Positions 45,201 through 55,700 of a DNA stretch of 64,000 nt are shown here, piece after piece (the stretch's first letter is position 1; each line of letters opens with the position of its first letter). The notes under the pieces were generated by a model that had not been told where the DNA came from, ran no database searches, and was given only the letters and a program-made list of their open reading frames with translations. The stretch covers positions 2,056,294 to 2,120,293 of the forward strand of contig OX393562.1 of NCBI GenBank assembly GCA_947652115.1, in the 5' to 3' direction. The DNA is from Blastomussa wellsi. Lineage: Eukaryota > Cnidaria > Anthozoa > Scleractinia > Plerogyridae. The position numbers and the translations under genes are program-made.

Positions 45201-47044
45201 ATAGCTAAGCCTGTACAATTTGCTCAAAAGTTAAAGAGGAACATGTTACATGTTATCTGCCTTACATTTGAAAGAGGTGTCTTAAAAGCAATAATCCTCT
45301 CTCCTTCTATAGGAACACCACAAGGTTTATAATCACGCCATCTAAAACAAAACATACGTTAAGGATACATTAATTTTCAAGAGCCATGACATAAAAATCA
45401 CAGGGTTGTACGTGTATGCGGAGATATTTTGAAAGTAGACAGGGGTCCCTTTTGTTAAGCGTTTTTGTAATGACCGCTTTTTTCCCGCTTATCTCCGCCA
45501 AATTGTAGCCGGCGAAAACGTTTAAGTAGCCGGCGATATTGCCGGCCGCCAGCACTTATTGACAACCCTGAAATCATGTCAAATATTACTGCCAAAAAAA
45601 TGCCTCATATGCTGGAGCTAAGACTAACTAGGGCCTCAGGACAGTGAATTAATTATTTCTATTAACGAATCTGCCAACTGACTGATAGGTAGACAAAAGG
45701 AAATGAGCAACCAATGCGGCCTACAAAATAACAAGAAAACCTAGCCTGACCATGTTTATGTGGGATTAGTGTGATGGCATTTACGATGTGTAATGCTGCA
45801 TTATTTACTTAAAGGCCATTTCCAGTCCGCACTGCACAGTCTCGGGATATGTTTACATTTCTGTTTTGATTTCGTTGATACGTTACACTTCAGTAACTGC
45901 GTACATGAAGTTTTTGAGTCCGCCATTACGGGTCGTTTTGTTTGGGAGTTCGCAATGAGCTGAAATGTAGGTTTGGAATATCTTCGAGGTTCGTTTACTC
46001 TTTATTATTGTTTGAAAGGATATCAGATGTTAATAATGAAGAAAAAGGTAAGTTTTTCCGCGTAATTTTCATTTTGGTTTGATTACATTTCATCGTGGGA
46101 GGCATGATAAACATTGCAGGCGGAGATTGCGCAGTACGGACTGGAAATGGCCTTTAAAGCTATAGCTATATTTACAGACCGTTGCAAATAATATCATGCA
46201 TGTGATACTTTGTGAATAACTTGTGAGCATATTTTCATGTTGTACAAATGTCTGTAGGTTTGAGATTCAGTCACCTCTGTCTATTAGACAGACACCATCG
46301 GGACCGGAACCAACTGTCTGCTTTAGAGGTGTCCAGGCACACAGGGGCCAACATCAGTTGTCTGTCTTACAGAGGTGTCTCTGTTAACAGATGTCTGATT
46401 AGAGAGACATGACTACACAGGCTATGGGCCAGTCAATTCTACTGCACCCTCCCCCTCGCAAACAAAAACATCTGAAAGGCTTTTGAAAGCTATTTGTCGT
46501 GGCGCTCTGTAAGCATATTATTTGAACTTTTGAATGTTTCTGAAGGGGTTCGGAAAGAAGTTGGCTTTTTTTCAAATGAGTTTAGGAAATAATGGCTAAC
46601 TTTGTCTACAGGGGGAGGGGGTGTGGATATAAAATGAAATGATATAAATTGTAATTTCTCTGGGTCAAAAGGATGTTATCTGTATTATAGAGGTGTCTTT
46701 CGTTTGTTTCAGTGTACGTGTATGGTGATGAATGTGGCAAAATTAAAGGGAATTTGGTCCATATCACACAGACCAACACAAAAATTGTCCACACTCCTGA
46801 AACGTTTGTAGATTAAGAGAACTGTGCAGCAGGTGTTAAATGAACTAAAAATCGTACACTATGTTAGCGGAGATAAATGCAAATAAATTGAATGCCAGTT
46901 ATAAAGCTTATTTAAAACGTGTGATCTCGTGTGTGTACTCAACATAAGCATCCAAACGATCAAAGGCGTTTCACAGAGACAAACTGTAAATTTATACACT
47001 TACTTATCAGGTATCCTTTTGTCGATTACTGTTCTTGCGTTCAT
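36260..47044 (-). CDS. DUSP11: RNA/RNP complex-1-interacting phosphatase DUSP11
   Basis: Ten minus-strand exons join in phase: 47044-47004, 45341-45266, 45136-45087, 44968-44869, 44559-44480, 44042-43996, 43665-43605, 37684-37638, 37077-37002, 36791-36260; 369 residues. The catalytic loop is HCTHGLNRAG, with Cys139 and Arg145 of the CX5R motif, preceded by 'DDLIGV' and followed by 'AIEAFNKARGHPMERENYLEDL'. The N terminus (IPDKWRDYKPCGVPIEGERI) and 'VVDFTNTNRYY' also fit DUSP11. The family removes gamma and beta phosphates from 5'-triphosphate RNAs in the nucleus, including polymerase III transcripts and some microRNAs. Residues about 193-369, all in the last exon, are a low-complexity tail rich in Asn, Tyr, His and Arg. 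Intron 7 (37685-43604) is swollen by a retrotransposon in the same orientation. Active-site residues are intact, so an active enzyme is likely. Confidence 0.9.
37758..37896 (+). mobile_element. tRNA-derived SINE, 5' part, split by the retrotransposon
   Basis: The tRNA-like head has an A-box-like TGGCGCAGTGGTGAGAGCGC and a B box GGTGTTCGATTCCC, followed by body text 'gtttttctccggg'. The retrotransposon's target duplication GGTAT falls right after it, and the body resumes at 42665-42704 (tcctcccttcacaaaagcc, then ctaaattccaat). The SINE is therefore the older host sequence. Confidence 0.65.
37902..38057 (-). repeat. 3' LTR of the retrotransposon
   Basis: 156 bp, starting TGTTTAGTGAGC and ending ATCGTAACA as written on the plus strand. 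By eye it has no difference from the other LTR. Read along the element it is the downstream LTR. Confidence 0.9.
38058..38068 (-). promoter_or_regulatory. Polypurine tract
   Basis: On the element strand, GAGAAGGGAAA lies immediately before the 3' LTR, the expected plus-strand DNA priming site. Confidence 0.75.
38199..42443 (-). CDS. Ty3/gypsy gag-pol polyprotein
   Basis: One uninterrupted frame of 1414 residues. Order: Gag-like N terminus (about 40-230), two zinc-knuckle-type Cys clusters (from about 270: CKYCG and CHNCN), aspartic protease (DTGA at about 369), reverse transcriptase (about 500-700, with 'MPFGVSLAPEEF' and the catalytic Asp pair in RDDVLV near 655), RNase H (QCDASEYGLG; TDHKPL), an integrase with a His/Cys zinc domain (HSSHLGAESC; CQIC) and a D,D,E core (DNGSQ near 1149; NGKAES), and a proline/serine-rich C terminus. 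Gag and Pol are fused with no stop or frameshift between them. A retained frame with all catalytic residues suggests potential activity. The reverse transcriptase motif has Arg before DD instead of the usual hydrophobic or Tyr-x pattern. Confidence 0.95.
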   Translation of the reverse strand: MSDTEANDDPPPAPGQADAAAGVVVSSNQAHGRQFVPSNFPVPATMVCRGDVASNWEFFRQQWEDYEVATELVQQKMPVRLASLRSIMGKECLQIYRNLSLTPEQQESVKGCLEALEAYFKPQRNVVYERYVFNSCVQSQDENVDAYVNRLRKLASSCDFGALTDELIRDRLVIGVKDRDLKGRLLRQKGLSLQKALEMCKSSEVTKQQLKSLEHEDKKNSVEELHEFKLKGRTRHNKPKKPFNKNSQSQKKKPHDLKGDPGKTASKGTCKYCGNQMHRKRRDCPAFGQVCHNCNKSNHFASVCSAKRSNSVNVVLGEDDSDSDDLSVLQVETVSTLAGKGKQVLTELTFCIEDADYVKYKKPMVCQLDTGASCNVISYRDLSILLQNGKPKVEQSSVKLKMYDGSIMRPIGETGLTVKHNDSYHTLKFQVVESPNKPLLSAESCEMLGLLHFNLNIPQDVHVVESTSKPPLSKDAILDTFKDVFEGLGHIGNSTFVTDETVKPVQHTPRRVPVALRDEVQEKLLDLERRSIIKKVTAPTEWISSMVIVAKPGKIRICLDPRDLNKALKRPKYQMPTLEEILPRLAKAKVFSTLDAKDGFYQIALDEESSMKTAFWTPFGRYRYLRMPFGVSLAPEEFECKLHEKLDDLPGVVVLRDDVLVMGYGETQEEAIEDHDSNLTKLLQRARETNLKLNKSKIKLRQPEVKFMGHVITNQGLKPDPDKVQAVNEMPRPTNKKELVTLLGFVNYLSKFLPRLAEVTQPLRELTAKEVPFLWSRQHESAFADIKQLVADHPVLKFYDPEAEVTLQCDASEYGLGATLLQGGQPVAFASRTLSSTERNYAQIEKECLAIVFGCQRFDQYLARKDKIVVETDHKPLQPIFKKPIHAAPCRLQRMLLRLLRYNLDVIYKKGSLMYLADHLSRAPLVQENEDKQLDEFQVFATELESMSPFDAIKLSPERLVQLQTCTAQDSVLMTLKTTVITGWPELREQVPIPIREYWLYRDEISVHNGVLFKNHRVIVPKLLRPEILTRIHSSHLGAESCLRKARDVVFWPGMSNEIKESVARCQICADFQARNPQQPLQTHEIPDRPWSRAAADLFSLHGKSYIVLVDYYSNFLEVSELQDTSACSVIRFLKEQFSRHGIPDCLVTDNGSQIVSREFIQFATDWEFKHVTSSPRYPRSNGKAESAVKVAKNLFKKAIKDGRDPWLALLDYRNTPTEGMRSSPAQRLMSRRTRTLLPTATSLLHPKVVEGVEDQIKQKKQKAKYYHDRTAKRLPEIEVGQEVRVAPTERKEPWKSATCVQKLSDRSYLVRTSRETVRRNRQSLKPTPPAMSAKSYPVPPSPAVEETVQVSPGTASSTSTSSGSQQTPIEPHSTTSSPHSTTSSQENAPVAPVTRTRTRVIRPPSRYQDFVKT
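42493..42503 (-). promoter_or_regulatory. Primer-binding site, tRNA-Leu type
   Basis: On the element strand, TGGTGTCAGAA follows the 5' LTR with no gap. It is complementary to a tRNA 3' end CTGACACCA, which fits tRNA-Leu; the tRNA identity is inferred. Confidence 0.75.
42504..42659 (-). repeat. 5' LTR of the retrotransposon
   Basis: 156 bp, the partner of 37902-38057. It should contain the element's promoter and transcript start. Such a short LTR leaves little room for regulatory sequence. Confidence 0.9.
42665..42704 (+). mobile_element. SINE, 3' part beyond the retrotransposon
   Basis: Continues the SINE body interrupted at 37896. A foldback element begins directly after it. Confidence 0.5.
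42705..42871. mobile_element. Long-arm foldback element
   Basis: Arms of about 65 bp: 'ccctttgcaagacccagtc', then 'acatggtacaaaataacacc' at the left, mirrored by 'ggtgttattttgtaccatgt', then 'gggtcatgcaaaggg' at the right. The centre is short. It lies in DUSP11 intron 7, so the intron RNA can form a hairpin. Confidence 0.75.
42968..43280. repeat. Irregular tandem of a dispersed 'GTGTCTGACTTA' repeat
   Basis: About four imperfect units of 70-80 bp, each with a core like 'ctgtcttagagaggtgtc' and a tail 'acagtaaaatg'. Related cores occur at 46270-46410 and 59160-59265, all in introns or flanks. Confidence 0.6.
43745..43762. repeat. (AG)n microsatellite
   Basis: Uninterrupted AG dinucleotides in DUSP11 intron 6. 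Confidence 0.85.
45811..46155. mobile_element. MITE with AAAGGCCATTTCCAGTCCG ends
   Basis: The left end AAAGGCCATTTCCAGTCCG and the right end CGGACTGGAAATGGCCTTT are exact inverted copies, followed on both sides by diverged 'cactgcacagtctc' sequence. It is 345 bp long, in DUSP11 intron 1. A decayed relative is at 3500-3706. Confidence 0.75.
46262..46420. repeat. Copy of the dispersed GTGTC-type repeat
   Basis: Contains 'agacagacaccatcgggacc', 'tgtctgtcttacagaggtg' and related words shared with 42968-43280 and 59160-59265. Confidence 0.55.
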
Positions 47045-47313
47045 TTTCTTATAAAAACGAATTAACTTTACCAGTGAAATTTCTTCTAAACGCGCAAATC
47101 CCGGAAGCGGTCGAGAAAAGCGAAACATTTAGCAAAGACGCACGCGATACAAATACCCAGCGGTTTCTCATCTCGTCTCATGCGAACAAGGGACTAGACA
47201 CCAGTCTCTGAAAGTCACGGCCACTCACTCGTTTGGACTGCCTGTCCGACAACCTGTAAAATTTTCAGAATTTTCGACATTTGGATTGAGTTCAGGGATA
47301 AAAGAATAAGACT
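47045..47313. promoter_or_regulatory. Shared (bidirectional) promoter region of DUSP11 and ROMO1
   Basis: Only 269 bp separate the two divergent start codons, so both promoters and both 5' untranslated regions must lie within this gap unless there are extra 5' exons. I see no TATA box. The left half has CpG steps (cgcgcaaatcccggaagcgg; cgcacgcgat), and 'cccggaagcgg' resembles an ETS-family site often found in bidirectional housekeeping promoters. Confidence 0.5.
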
Positions 47314-49241
47314 ATGATGCAAAGAGCACCTCAGCCAAGCTGTTTTGACCGAGTTAAAGTGGGCTTCATGATCGGATTTGCTGTTGGTATGAGTTCTGCA
47401 GCGCTATTTGGAACCTTCTCCGCTCTCAAGTAAGCTAAGCTTGTGCACATTTCTATAAAGGCTCCCTGAGATTGTTAGATTCGCCTAGAAATTTTGCACA
47501 ATCCATATTATTATTATGGTTTATCTATGATGCTACGTAATTCACGTTGACTGGATCGACAGTCTGTTATTTATCATACTGCAATTGAGTTCCAGTGAAG
47601 CATAGATGCCAAGAATTCTGGTTGGTATGAAGTAAGAAATTAAATTGATGTCAACAGTGATGCCCGAAGGGGCGAATTTCTAGGGTGGTATGGTCTACCC
47701 CCAGCCCCGTCACCACCCCAGAAATTGCTACAAAAATTGTTGTTGCAGAGAAGCAATTTTCTTCATTCTGGGCAAGCATTTGTTGTTTATAATTAATCAA
47801 GTCGACTTTTAAGCAGAACATCGCTTCTCTACAGAATAGAAGCATGGAGCTTTTCAAAAATTCAATGAGAGTAAGCATATTGATTATTAGCATTTGTGAA
47901 GTGATATTTTGTCTGAATGGCGTGGTTGCATGTGATTGGGTCGAAAAGTGTGAGTCTCATACTAAAAGCATGAGACTTGGTATCTATGATGAAGGGCCAT
48001 TCCATTTTATTTCCAACCCTCCCTCCCCCGTTGATGAATTATGTCAAACTAAAACTTCCCACCCCCTCTCCTATTAAAAAAGTTTCGGCATGATGCCCCT
48101 TCCAAAATAGAAATATTTGAAATATCAAAGACTACTGAAGGAGCTCAGAAATGACTTTCAAAGCCCCTTCAGAAAATCTTGTCTACAGGGTAGGTGTGAA
48201 TATGAAAATGAATGGCCCAAATGTATGCCCTTTTTATGCACCATTTTTTATCCACACCCCCTTCTCTGAAGATGAGAGTTTTCAACCTGTTTTGGGGAAA
48301 GGGAGAGGTGGTACGTGGTACAGACAAAGCAACAGACGGACATGGAAACAAATTGTGCACGAGATTAATGTATCACTCATCACCCTTCCTCCTGAATTTG
48401 ATTCTATTTTCTTTATCCTTAAATAGGGTCAGGGTTTAAGAACCTCTGAGTCACACACCTAGTATCCAAAAGTTAAGGAAGTACACCCTGGGGAATGCCC
48501 ACCAAGCCGGGCATTTGACCATCAAAGAAACATTTGTTAGCAGTCTCAAGTTAAACTATTCCATAATCCACTACTGCTATGAATGTTCAATCCATGATTC
48601 CATCTCTGTTCATGTTACAGTATCCTTTTGGCTTTTGAGAAAATCATGTGTGGAAATGCCAGAAGAGACTTTTATGAGTTTTCAATAAGATATTGCGAAA
48701 GCAGAGCAGAGCTAGAAAGAGTGTTTCTAAACTACATGGTACAAAAGTGCATATCTGCATTTTCTTTGTTTTGTTGTAATTTATCCTTTTGCCTTTAAAA
48801 TCCTTAAGGTGTGGAGAATTTCACCCACTGTGAATCCTGTGGTACAGTTGACCATGTAATCTGCCAACATAGCAGGGAATTTTGCCCAGGAAATCCTAAG
48901 TGAGACAAACATCCCCGCCCCTTTCATATGCGAGTCCTCCCCCCCTCCTGGGTAATGCTTATAACTTCAAATTGGCCTCACTCTGCGTGCTCGGCTGATT
49001 TTGAATATTACTCCCATGATTACTCCCTGCATTGTACTCCACTCAGTCCAATTCCTATTACAAAAATAGGAAATAGTTTTTTTGGGGGCCTTTTGGCTGA
49101 AAGGGTAACTAATTGTGTGTGTCATTTTACAGATATGGACTAAGAGGAAGAGAATTAGTCACCAGTATTGGCAAGATCATGCTTCAAGGAGGTGGAACAT
49201 TTGGAGTATTTATGTCTGTCGGTACTGCTATTAGATGTTGA
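47314..49241 (+). CDS. ROMO1: Reactive oxygen species modulator 1 (ROMO1 / Mgr2 family)
   Basis: Two exons, 47314-47429 and 49133-49241, joined at a split Lys codon, give 74 residues (human 79). '[19 protein letters not shown]' and '[17 protein letters not shown]' are near-identical to the family, followed by '[17 protein letters not shown]' at the C terminus. Two hydrophobic helices (about 17-38 and 55-70) with glycine spacing flank a basic loop. ROMO1 sits in the mitochondrial inner membrane, where it influences ROS production and, like yeast Mgr2, the TIM23 import channel. The start could be either of two tandem ATGs; I chose the first. The intron is 1.7 kb and contains one MITE end. Confidence 0.95.
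48899..48956. mobile_element. Single end of the 11765-12076 MITE family
   Basis: 'gacaaacatcc', 'cctttcatatgcgagtcctcc' matches the right end of the element at 11765-12076. The other end is missing. It lies in the ROMO1 intron. Confidence 0.6.
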
Positions 49242-49426
49242 CCTTTGAAGAACTTTATACAGGCTCAGCCAGATTAACTTTGACTTTTATAAAAAAAAAC
49301 AGCTATTGGGATGTGAGAAGTGGAGGAACACCCTGCAACAGGCTGCAGAAATGTGTATGGCCTCCAGAACATAATAGCATACAATTTATTCAAAAAATCG
49401 AACTGAAAACTGTGGGGAAAAAGATG

Positions 49427-49432
49427 AATAAA
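49427..49432 (+). terminator. Candidate polyadenylation signal of ROMO1
   Basis: AATAAA about 186 bp after the ROMO1 stop, with GT-rich sequence following (atgacgttgag; gtgtgatga). Confidence 0.5.
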
Positions 49433-49626
49433 AAGTATTGACAATGACGTTGAGAAAAGATATTCATTGCATGATGTTAGAAGTGTGATGATGAAATTGA
49501 TGAAGAAAACAGTTTCCAGGTTGGGATATAAACTCATATTAGTAATAAAAAAGTCTGGCATATCCCCAGTTTTGATTTATGAAGGTTGATTTGTACACCT
49601 TTGTCAAGATATGTATTGTGAGAGTA

Positions 49627-49765
49627 AAGGGTCTTGCCCAAGAACACAACTCAGGGACCCGGCCGAGGCTCAAACCCAGACCATCCGATCCGGAGTCCAG
49701 CGCACTAACCATTTAGGGCGGGAAGACGTCTGACATTTCAGACTAACCATTAGACCACCGTGCCT
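49627..49765 (-). mobile_element. tRNA-headed SINE
   Basis: On the minus strand: 'gcacggtggtctaatggtta' (A box), a second 'aatggttagtgcgctggac' and 'ctgggtttgagcctcgg' (B box), then 'cttgggcaagac'. The A-box segment appears twice, suggesting an internal duplication of about 40 bp. It resembles the relic at 8606-8712. Confidence 0.6.
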
Positions 49766-52715
49766 CCACAACACATACCTGCCAACTCTCACACATCAAT
49801 TGCTTAAAAACCGATTTAATAAATAATGCTCAAGATTGGTTGGAAATCCTTTGGAAATCGTTGGCCCTGTTTTGAAGTCGTCGAAAATCTTTCTACACCT
49901 TCGGTTATCTTCGTTGGAAATCTTCGGCGATCCTCGGAAAGCCGTCGGTAAATCTTCGGAAATTCAGGTTCTGTGGAGATCTCACGCATTTGACTGAAAA
50001 AAAGGTGTCAGGTATAATAGCATAAAAAGTGCCAGAGCCAATTGATCTTGCTCGAAGTCAGAGATTTCTCTTGTAAATACATTTTAGATGAAAGCAAGTT
50101 CCGAATTTGCAAAGGGAAACTTACTAAAAGGAAGGGAGATACATTCGGGTATATTTACTATAATTGTAGGTGGTGGGTGTGTGTGTGTATGGGCGGGCGG
50201 GGGGGTCGTCATAATTTTTCGGAGATAAGGAGGGGAGTCAGAGCTAATTTGCCTTTTTTGAGCGCGATCATTATGTAATATTTCACCTTGTAAGCCTCAT
50301 GTTTTCGGCTCCCCCTTACCACAATGGATCGCGTACACCATAAAATTTTGCGACAGTAGAAATGTCCTTTGTACTTTGAGCTTTTCCAACGTGCAGGTTT
50401 ATAAATTTTTAGAGACAACAATGCTTCATTTTTAAGCGGATCTTTTAATTCATCTCTATGATTTGCCTTCCGCACATATTTTTCCATTTGCACTTTGAAT
50501 GCACGCTTTGTTGTGTCCTATTTTTAGCACAAACACCAGTATTTTTATGTTTTTCTTTGTTAATGCTTAAATGCATAGCGCATTAACACTGACGGGCAAC
50601 CTTTGGAAATTGCCATAAACAAATAAATAAAGATGAATGAAAACGGTGAGAAGTTACTTTTATTAGAACGCAGTTTTCGGTTTGAAAGGATCGTTTATTT
50701 AGTAACGTCGTGAAAAATTATTAAAAACGCACACTCCCTGTTATCAGTCACTGAGACAGCAAGCTTAGTCGGCAAAACCATGTGGAGCCGTGTTTCACGA
50801 TCAAATCAGATCTAGAATTTAGAGGTGTTAGTTTTTTGTTCACCTATTGACTGGCGAAAGGTTTTTTCTTTATTCGAGTCAATTCCGAACGTGAATTGCG
50901 AGCCAAAGACTTTTTAATATCTCATACTAGCCGCCCAAGTATTGGAAATTCAGCTGCGCAAACTAAACCGTCCATTAGTTTACTTTACTCAGTTCATTGG
51001 CGGAGAGTCTATTAGAAGGTTTATTATTATGAGGATACCATGAATCGAAATCAAGCGCAACTCGTCTAAAGACCTCTAAACGGCGTATTCTAGTTGTGCG
51101 TTGTTTTCAAGGGCTTTACTCGTCTAGTTTCGATCCAGTTGTTCAAATGTTGGCTGTTCTTTTAGCCAATCAGAGGTTTTCTTATGGTCTGTCATTTTTA
51201 AACTGTACTGTGTTATCCATTTGAGCTTTAAGTGTTATTTTCTTTTCGTTGAATTTAAATTCTGTCATTTTTGTGTAAATTTTTTGCGCCTGTCTGACGG
51301 ACATAGAGCGTATGCGGTAATTTGTTAGAAACACATTTCAAAAAGAACAGTTATCAAACGCAAGTGTTAAATTTGTTTGCGAAAAGACCCCATACAAGGT
51401 CTATAACAAAATAGAACATTAAAAGGAATTCAAAATTAGAATATTTTCCGCGCAACGAAATATTCGATGATGCGTTTCAGAATTAATGCATACAAATAAG
51501 AACATGTTTTAAAGTGAATTGATCAAGGTTATAGGTGATGACAATAAATTCACGATCATTCCGTTAAATATGATTTCACAGTTTGTTAATGTATAGAAAA
51601 TCTAGGAAATTCTTTTTTTATTGCTGTATACGGCGACATTTCAAGCCTGAGCGCCAGAGAGACTTTGCCGCTAAATTATCTTCATGCACTATCAGCCACC
51701 TGGCTGATAGCTGTGGCTATTTTTAACATCAAGCCCTTGAAATATCCGGCGCTTTGTATATTGGATCGACCATGCATTTCATTAACCGCTGTGCCTAGGA
51801 GAAGTCATCACCGTGAATGAATTTTCCTCTAAATTGACATTTTATACGTCTGAGAAAAGATAAAGATTAAACACATACAGTTGAACTCGTGGATTTTAAA
51901 TTGGCTTGTTATGTAACCCAGAAGAAAACCGGGTTAATTTGAGACATGGCAATGACAACGTTGTGTTTCCATCTGCGTAACTTGAGTTATACGTGTGTTA
52001 TTTCGGGCTGACGAGAGGGGAGCAACTTGTTTTCTTTATTCGAAGAAATGCTTGAATGTTATCGTGCTAAAATTTATTAACCTATATAGATCTCCACTCC
52101 ATAGCTAGAGATGAAAGGTCGATGAAGTCTTAAGAAATGGAAACCATATATGGTTTGACATTTTCAATTTAGTGCCAATATTGAACTGTTGTCAGTCTCT
52201 TTTGTTGATGGGTTTTAGACGTAATACCCTTTTCCGTCATTAGAATATATATTACTTAGTATAGGGACTTCAAAAAACATGATGGTCTGTTTTTCGTTTG
52301 GCTAGAATTTTAATTTCTATTATGTCCCTTTTCTTCAACCAACGTTTTTCACTAAATCTAGAAGAACAAGTTCTCCTCTAAAATAGCTTCGTTGCGATTT
52401 CTTTTAACCCTTCTTTTTGGGGGCGCTGTATTCAGAATTAGGATTTTCGCGTATGTTCTTCGATCAGTTCGTTGCCTACGCTTTTTCGAGAAGGGCCTCA
52501 GTACCCATTCTCCAGTAATGACCGCGCGGATAAACTGGGTATGAAATTTGTTATCAACAAAGATGGTAGCAGTCGGTTCTTTAACTATATAGCTTCAAAT
52601 TGTAAAATCAATGCTGCCTGATGAAAAGAAAGCTCACTAAGAATATGTCTTTACTGCTGTGCTGTTGCGCCTCTGAAAAGAGACAACAGCGCAGCCCATT
52701 TGAACCTGAAGTGCT
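49766..52715. other. Intergenic and 5' flank of CCDC142
   Basis: No gene seen. Around 49850-49970 is a degenerate tandem with 'tcggaaatc'-like words. From 50290 to 52700 the sequence is AT-rich without recognised repeats or open frames of note. The CCDC142 promoter should be in the final few hundred bases. Confidence 0.4.
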
Positions 52716-55700
52716 ATGAATTTCGGCCCGTCTAGTTCAGCAGCAGTCGCTAGCAACGATGGCATCAACAACTCTTTCCAAAGACTTTCTGTTACTCAAA
52801 TCTCCCCGACGGACATCAAAAAGAATGTTTGGACACTTCAGAAGGCGTTTAAAAGCGTGAGTCTGACTGGTAGTGTATGCTTGAAACCTCAACATGTTTC
52901 CGGAGGGTTTAGCCATTTTGGCCAAGGTGTTCCTCTGTGCGAGATTTTTCGTGATATCGAGGAGAAATTTGTTGATCGCTCAAAGATTGTGTTGTCGAGA
53001 GAGTGCCTGGTTCGCCTTGAAGCTTCTTCTAAGTTTGTCAAAATGCTAGAGGATGTTCTGGAGAACTACACCTCATACCTTGAGAGCGAAAGGCCAATTC
53101 CAAGCGACTTTCCATTCAAAATTGAACGTTTTCATGATATATGCCATACAGCAAAGGCGCACTGGATGTACAGCTTAGCGATAAACGAACTAATTTCCTC
53201 AGATCCTTGGCTTCGCAAGTGTGTGCCAGACATGCGGGATGATTTGAAAACTGTGAATAAAACTCTCTCTCAGCTAGTAGGTACAGCTTTGTCGCTGATT
53301 TCTGATATTTTATCATGTGTGTTACGCCTGGCCGAAAAATTAAAATGGGATTTGAGTCAGCAAGACCTCAGTGCTGTCTGCCAGGGAATTGAAGACTTCA
53401 ACCGCCTTTTTGAGTTCACTAGAAATTTTCAGAGCGACGGAAGAGAATTTCTAAGCTTGAGCGAGGCAAGGGATTTTATGCAGTCGAAGGATCATGGAAG
53501 TGTAATTTCTTCCCCAGCTGTTAGCGATGTTTGTTTACTGACAATGAACAAACTTTTAAATGGCGTGGCCTGTGAACGCTCCAAGACTTTGGCCGGAAAT
53601 GTGCATAAATTGGTTAGCGAACATAAAGAGGTAACTCGAACATTAAAATATGACTTTGCCGCAAACTTCGAGTGGAGAGACTTCGGTGTGGTTTGCACCG
53701 GGGGGAATGTGAGGCTTGAAGCTACATCAAATGGAGTTCTCTCAGTTTTAAGCCGAAACCAAATCCCATTGTTGAAATTGGACCCTGAGTCGCCATTGCT
53801 GTTGTTTGACTCGCAGGAACAGAAGTTTTTCAGCAATTTAATATCACAACTTGCTACCTCCACGACGCTCATTTTAGGTCATGTTGGTGGAGAAAGAAAA
53901 AATATCATTCAGCTACCACCATTGCAAATCCTGACCTCTAGGTCAAGAGCGACAAGTACAGGTGTAGAGGGGGTGTCGGGAGCTGTAGAGGGGCAGGTTT
54001 GTACCAGTTCACCACCGCAACAAGAGGGCCACGGTATTCTTAGACACTCACCAGGGCATGGGTCTCCAAGACTCAGTAAGCGTGTTCAGTGGCATGCGCC
54101 TCTGGACTCGGAAACCAGCATGCAGTTACATTTTCAATACAGCTGTATTCTTTGGAGCAGCTTTGGAGAAGAATTGGTGAATGTGATGTCAGAACATTCT
54201 GGTCTTGTCAGCTCAGTAGATGTTCCCTTGGGTCCACTTTTTCTGTGGTCTGATTTCCTTTTGATAGTTTTCGTGCGCATGTTGGAGTCTCTGCGTCTCT
54301 CTGGTGAGTAAGCAAATATGCATTTTCCAAATTAACTCCTTCAATGTGTGCTGTACTTTTGTTACAATAATGCTTTGAATTAATTGTTTCTTTGCATATA
54401 CCACGCAAATGTTACCTTCTCCTCAATAAAAACTGTTCATAACTGAAAATTTATCCTAATCCCCAAAATTTGTCATTTATTTTAAATTTCATACCAGAGA
54501 AGTGCCGATAATTTATGGTACAATTTGTAAAAGATGACATCCACATGATAAGTAAATTTAACATTAATTTTTGTAGCCCAAAATATATAGAAACTTAAAC
54601 AGATTAAAATTTTGGGTTAACAGCACAATTTGTGATTTGACTTTTCCTCAGACTTCCAGAAAAACAACATTTGATCACATTGTTCAATCACAGATACCCT
54701 TAAGGTCCAAAGCCATCTTCCCTGATGATAATATTCCATTTGGGTACACCTCCAATGTCTTTTGCTTTTTTTGCAGCAGCAGCAGCAACAGTTCTGATTT
54801 ATTTCTGCGTCACTGTTTATGAAACAGCTAAAAGCTGCACACAGTAAAATTTTCACTCATGTCTTGTATTTTAAGCCTTTGTCTTAGAAAAACTATACAG
54901 ATGTTTATTCAACAATATCTTTGACACTGAAAATGACCAACTCAAATACCGTGCACTGTTTTGCGCTAAATTTATCACCCTCTTTGCAAATTAAAATTCT
55001 CTAAAGGCTGGTTTTCTTTTCAGAAAACCAACTCTTATGTGTAATTGAGGTAAAGATTATTTTTTTATATCTTTTGCATAAATTGAGACGTCTACAGCGT
55101 GGTCCTTTATATTTTTAATCAACAGTGGTCTAGAAAGGTTTTCTTTAACAAACTGATACACAAAATGTTGTGTTAAAATATCACAAATTTCCTGTTTCAT
55201 CTCGACTGTTAAATACCTGAACCTTTTTCAGACATGGCAAACAGTGGTAAAAGGTTTTTATTATAAATTATTATATTAATCGGTGTGATGTGATAAGGTT
55301 CAAAACTATAATTTTTTCTACATTATTACATAGTAGTTTTATTCAATCAACGTACCATGATTTTCCGTATGGAAAGCCAAGTTTTAAATTGAAAATTTTC
55401 AATGCAAAGCTGTACTTGAATATTCTTGTTCAACATCCTTGGCAAATTGGATATAGTTTGCCAAAAACCAGATGTGTTGAAGTGAAACTAATCTTCAAGT
55501 CCATAATATCTGATCTTGAAAAAAATGGGTATTGTGTAAAATGGAAATTTATGAATTTTATTTATTACTACAGAAGCAGTATTTCTGTCTTTATATATAT
55601 TGAACATTGATAGATCAGTTGATTCATGTTGCAATATCTCCTGCGAAAAAATTTGATGATTCATTGTTGTCACATCATAAAATTTGATAGTTTGTGGCTA

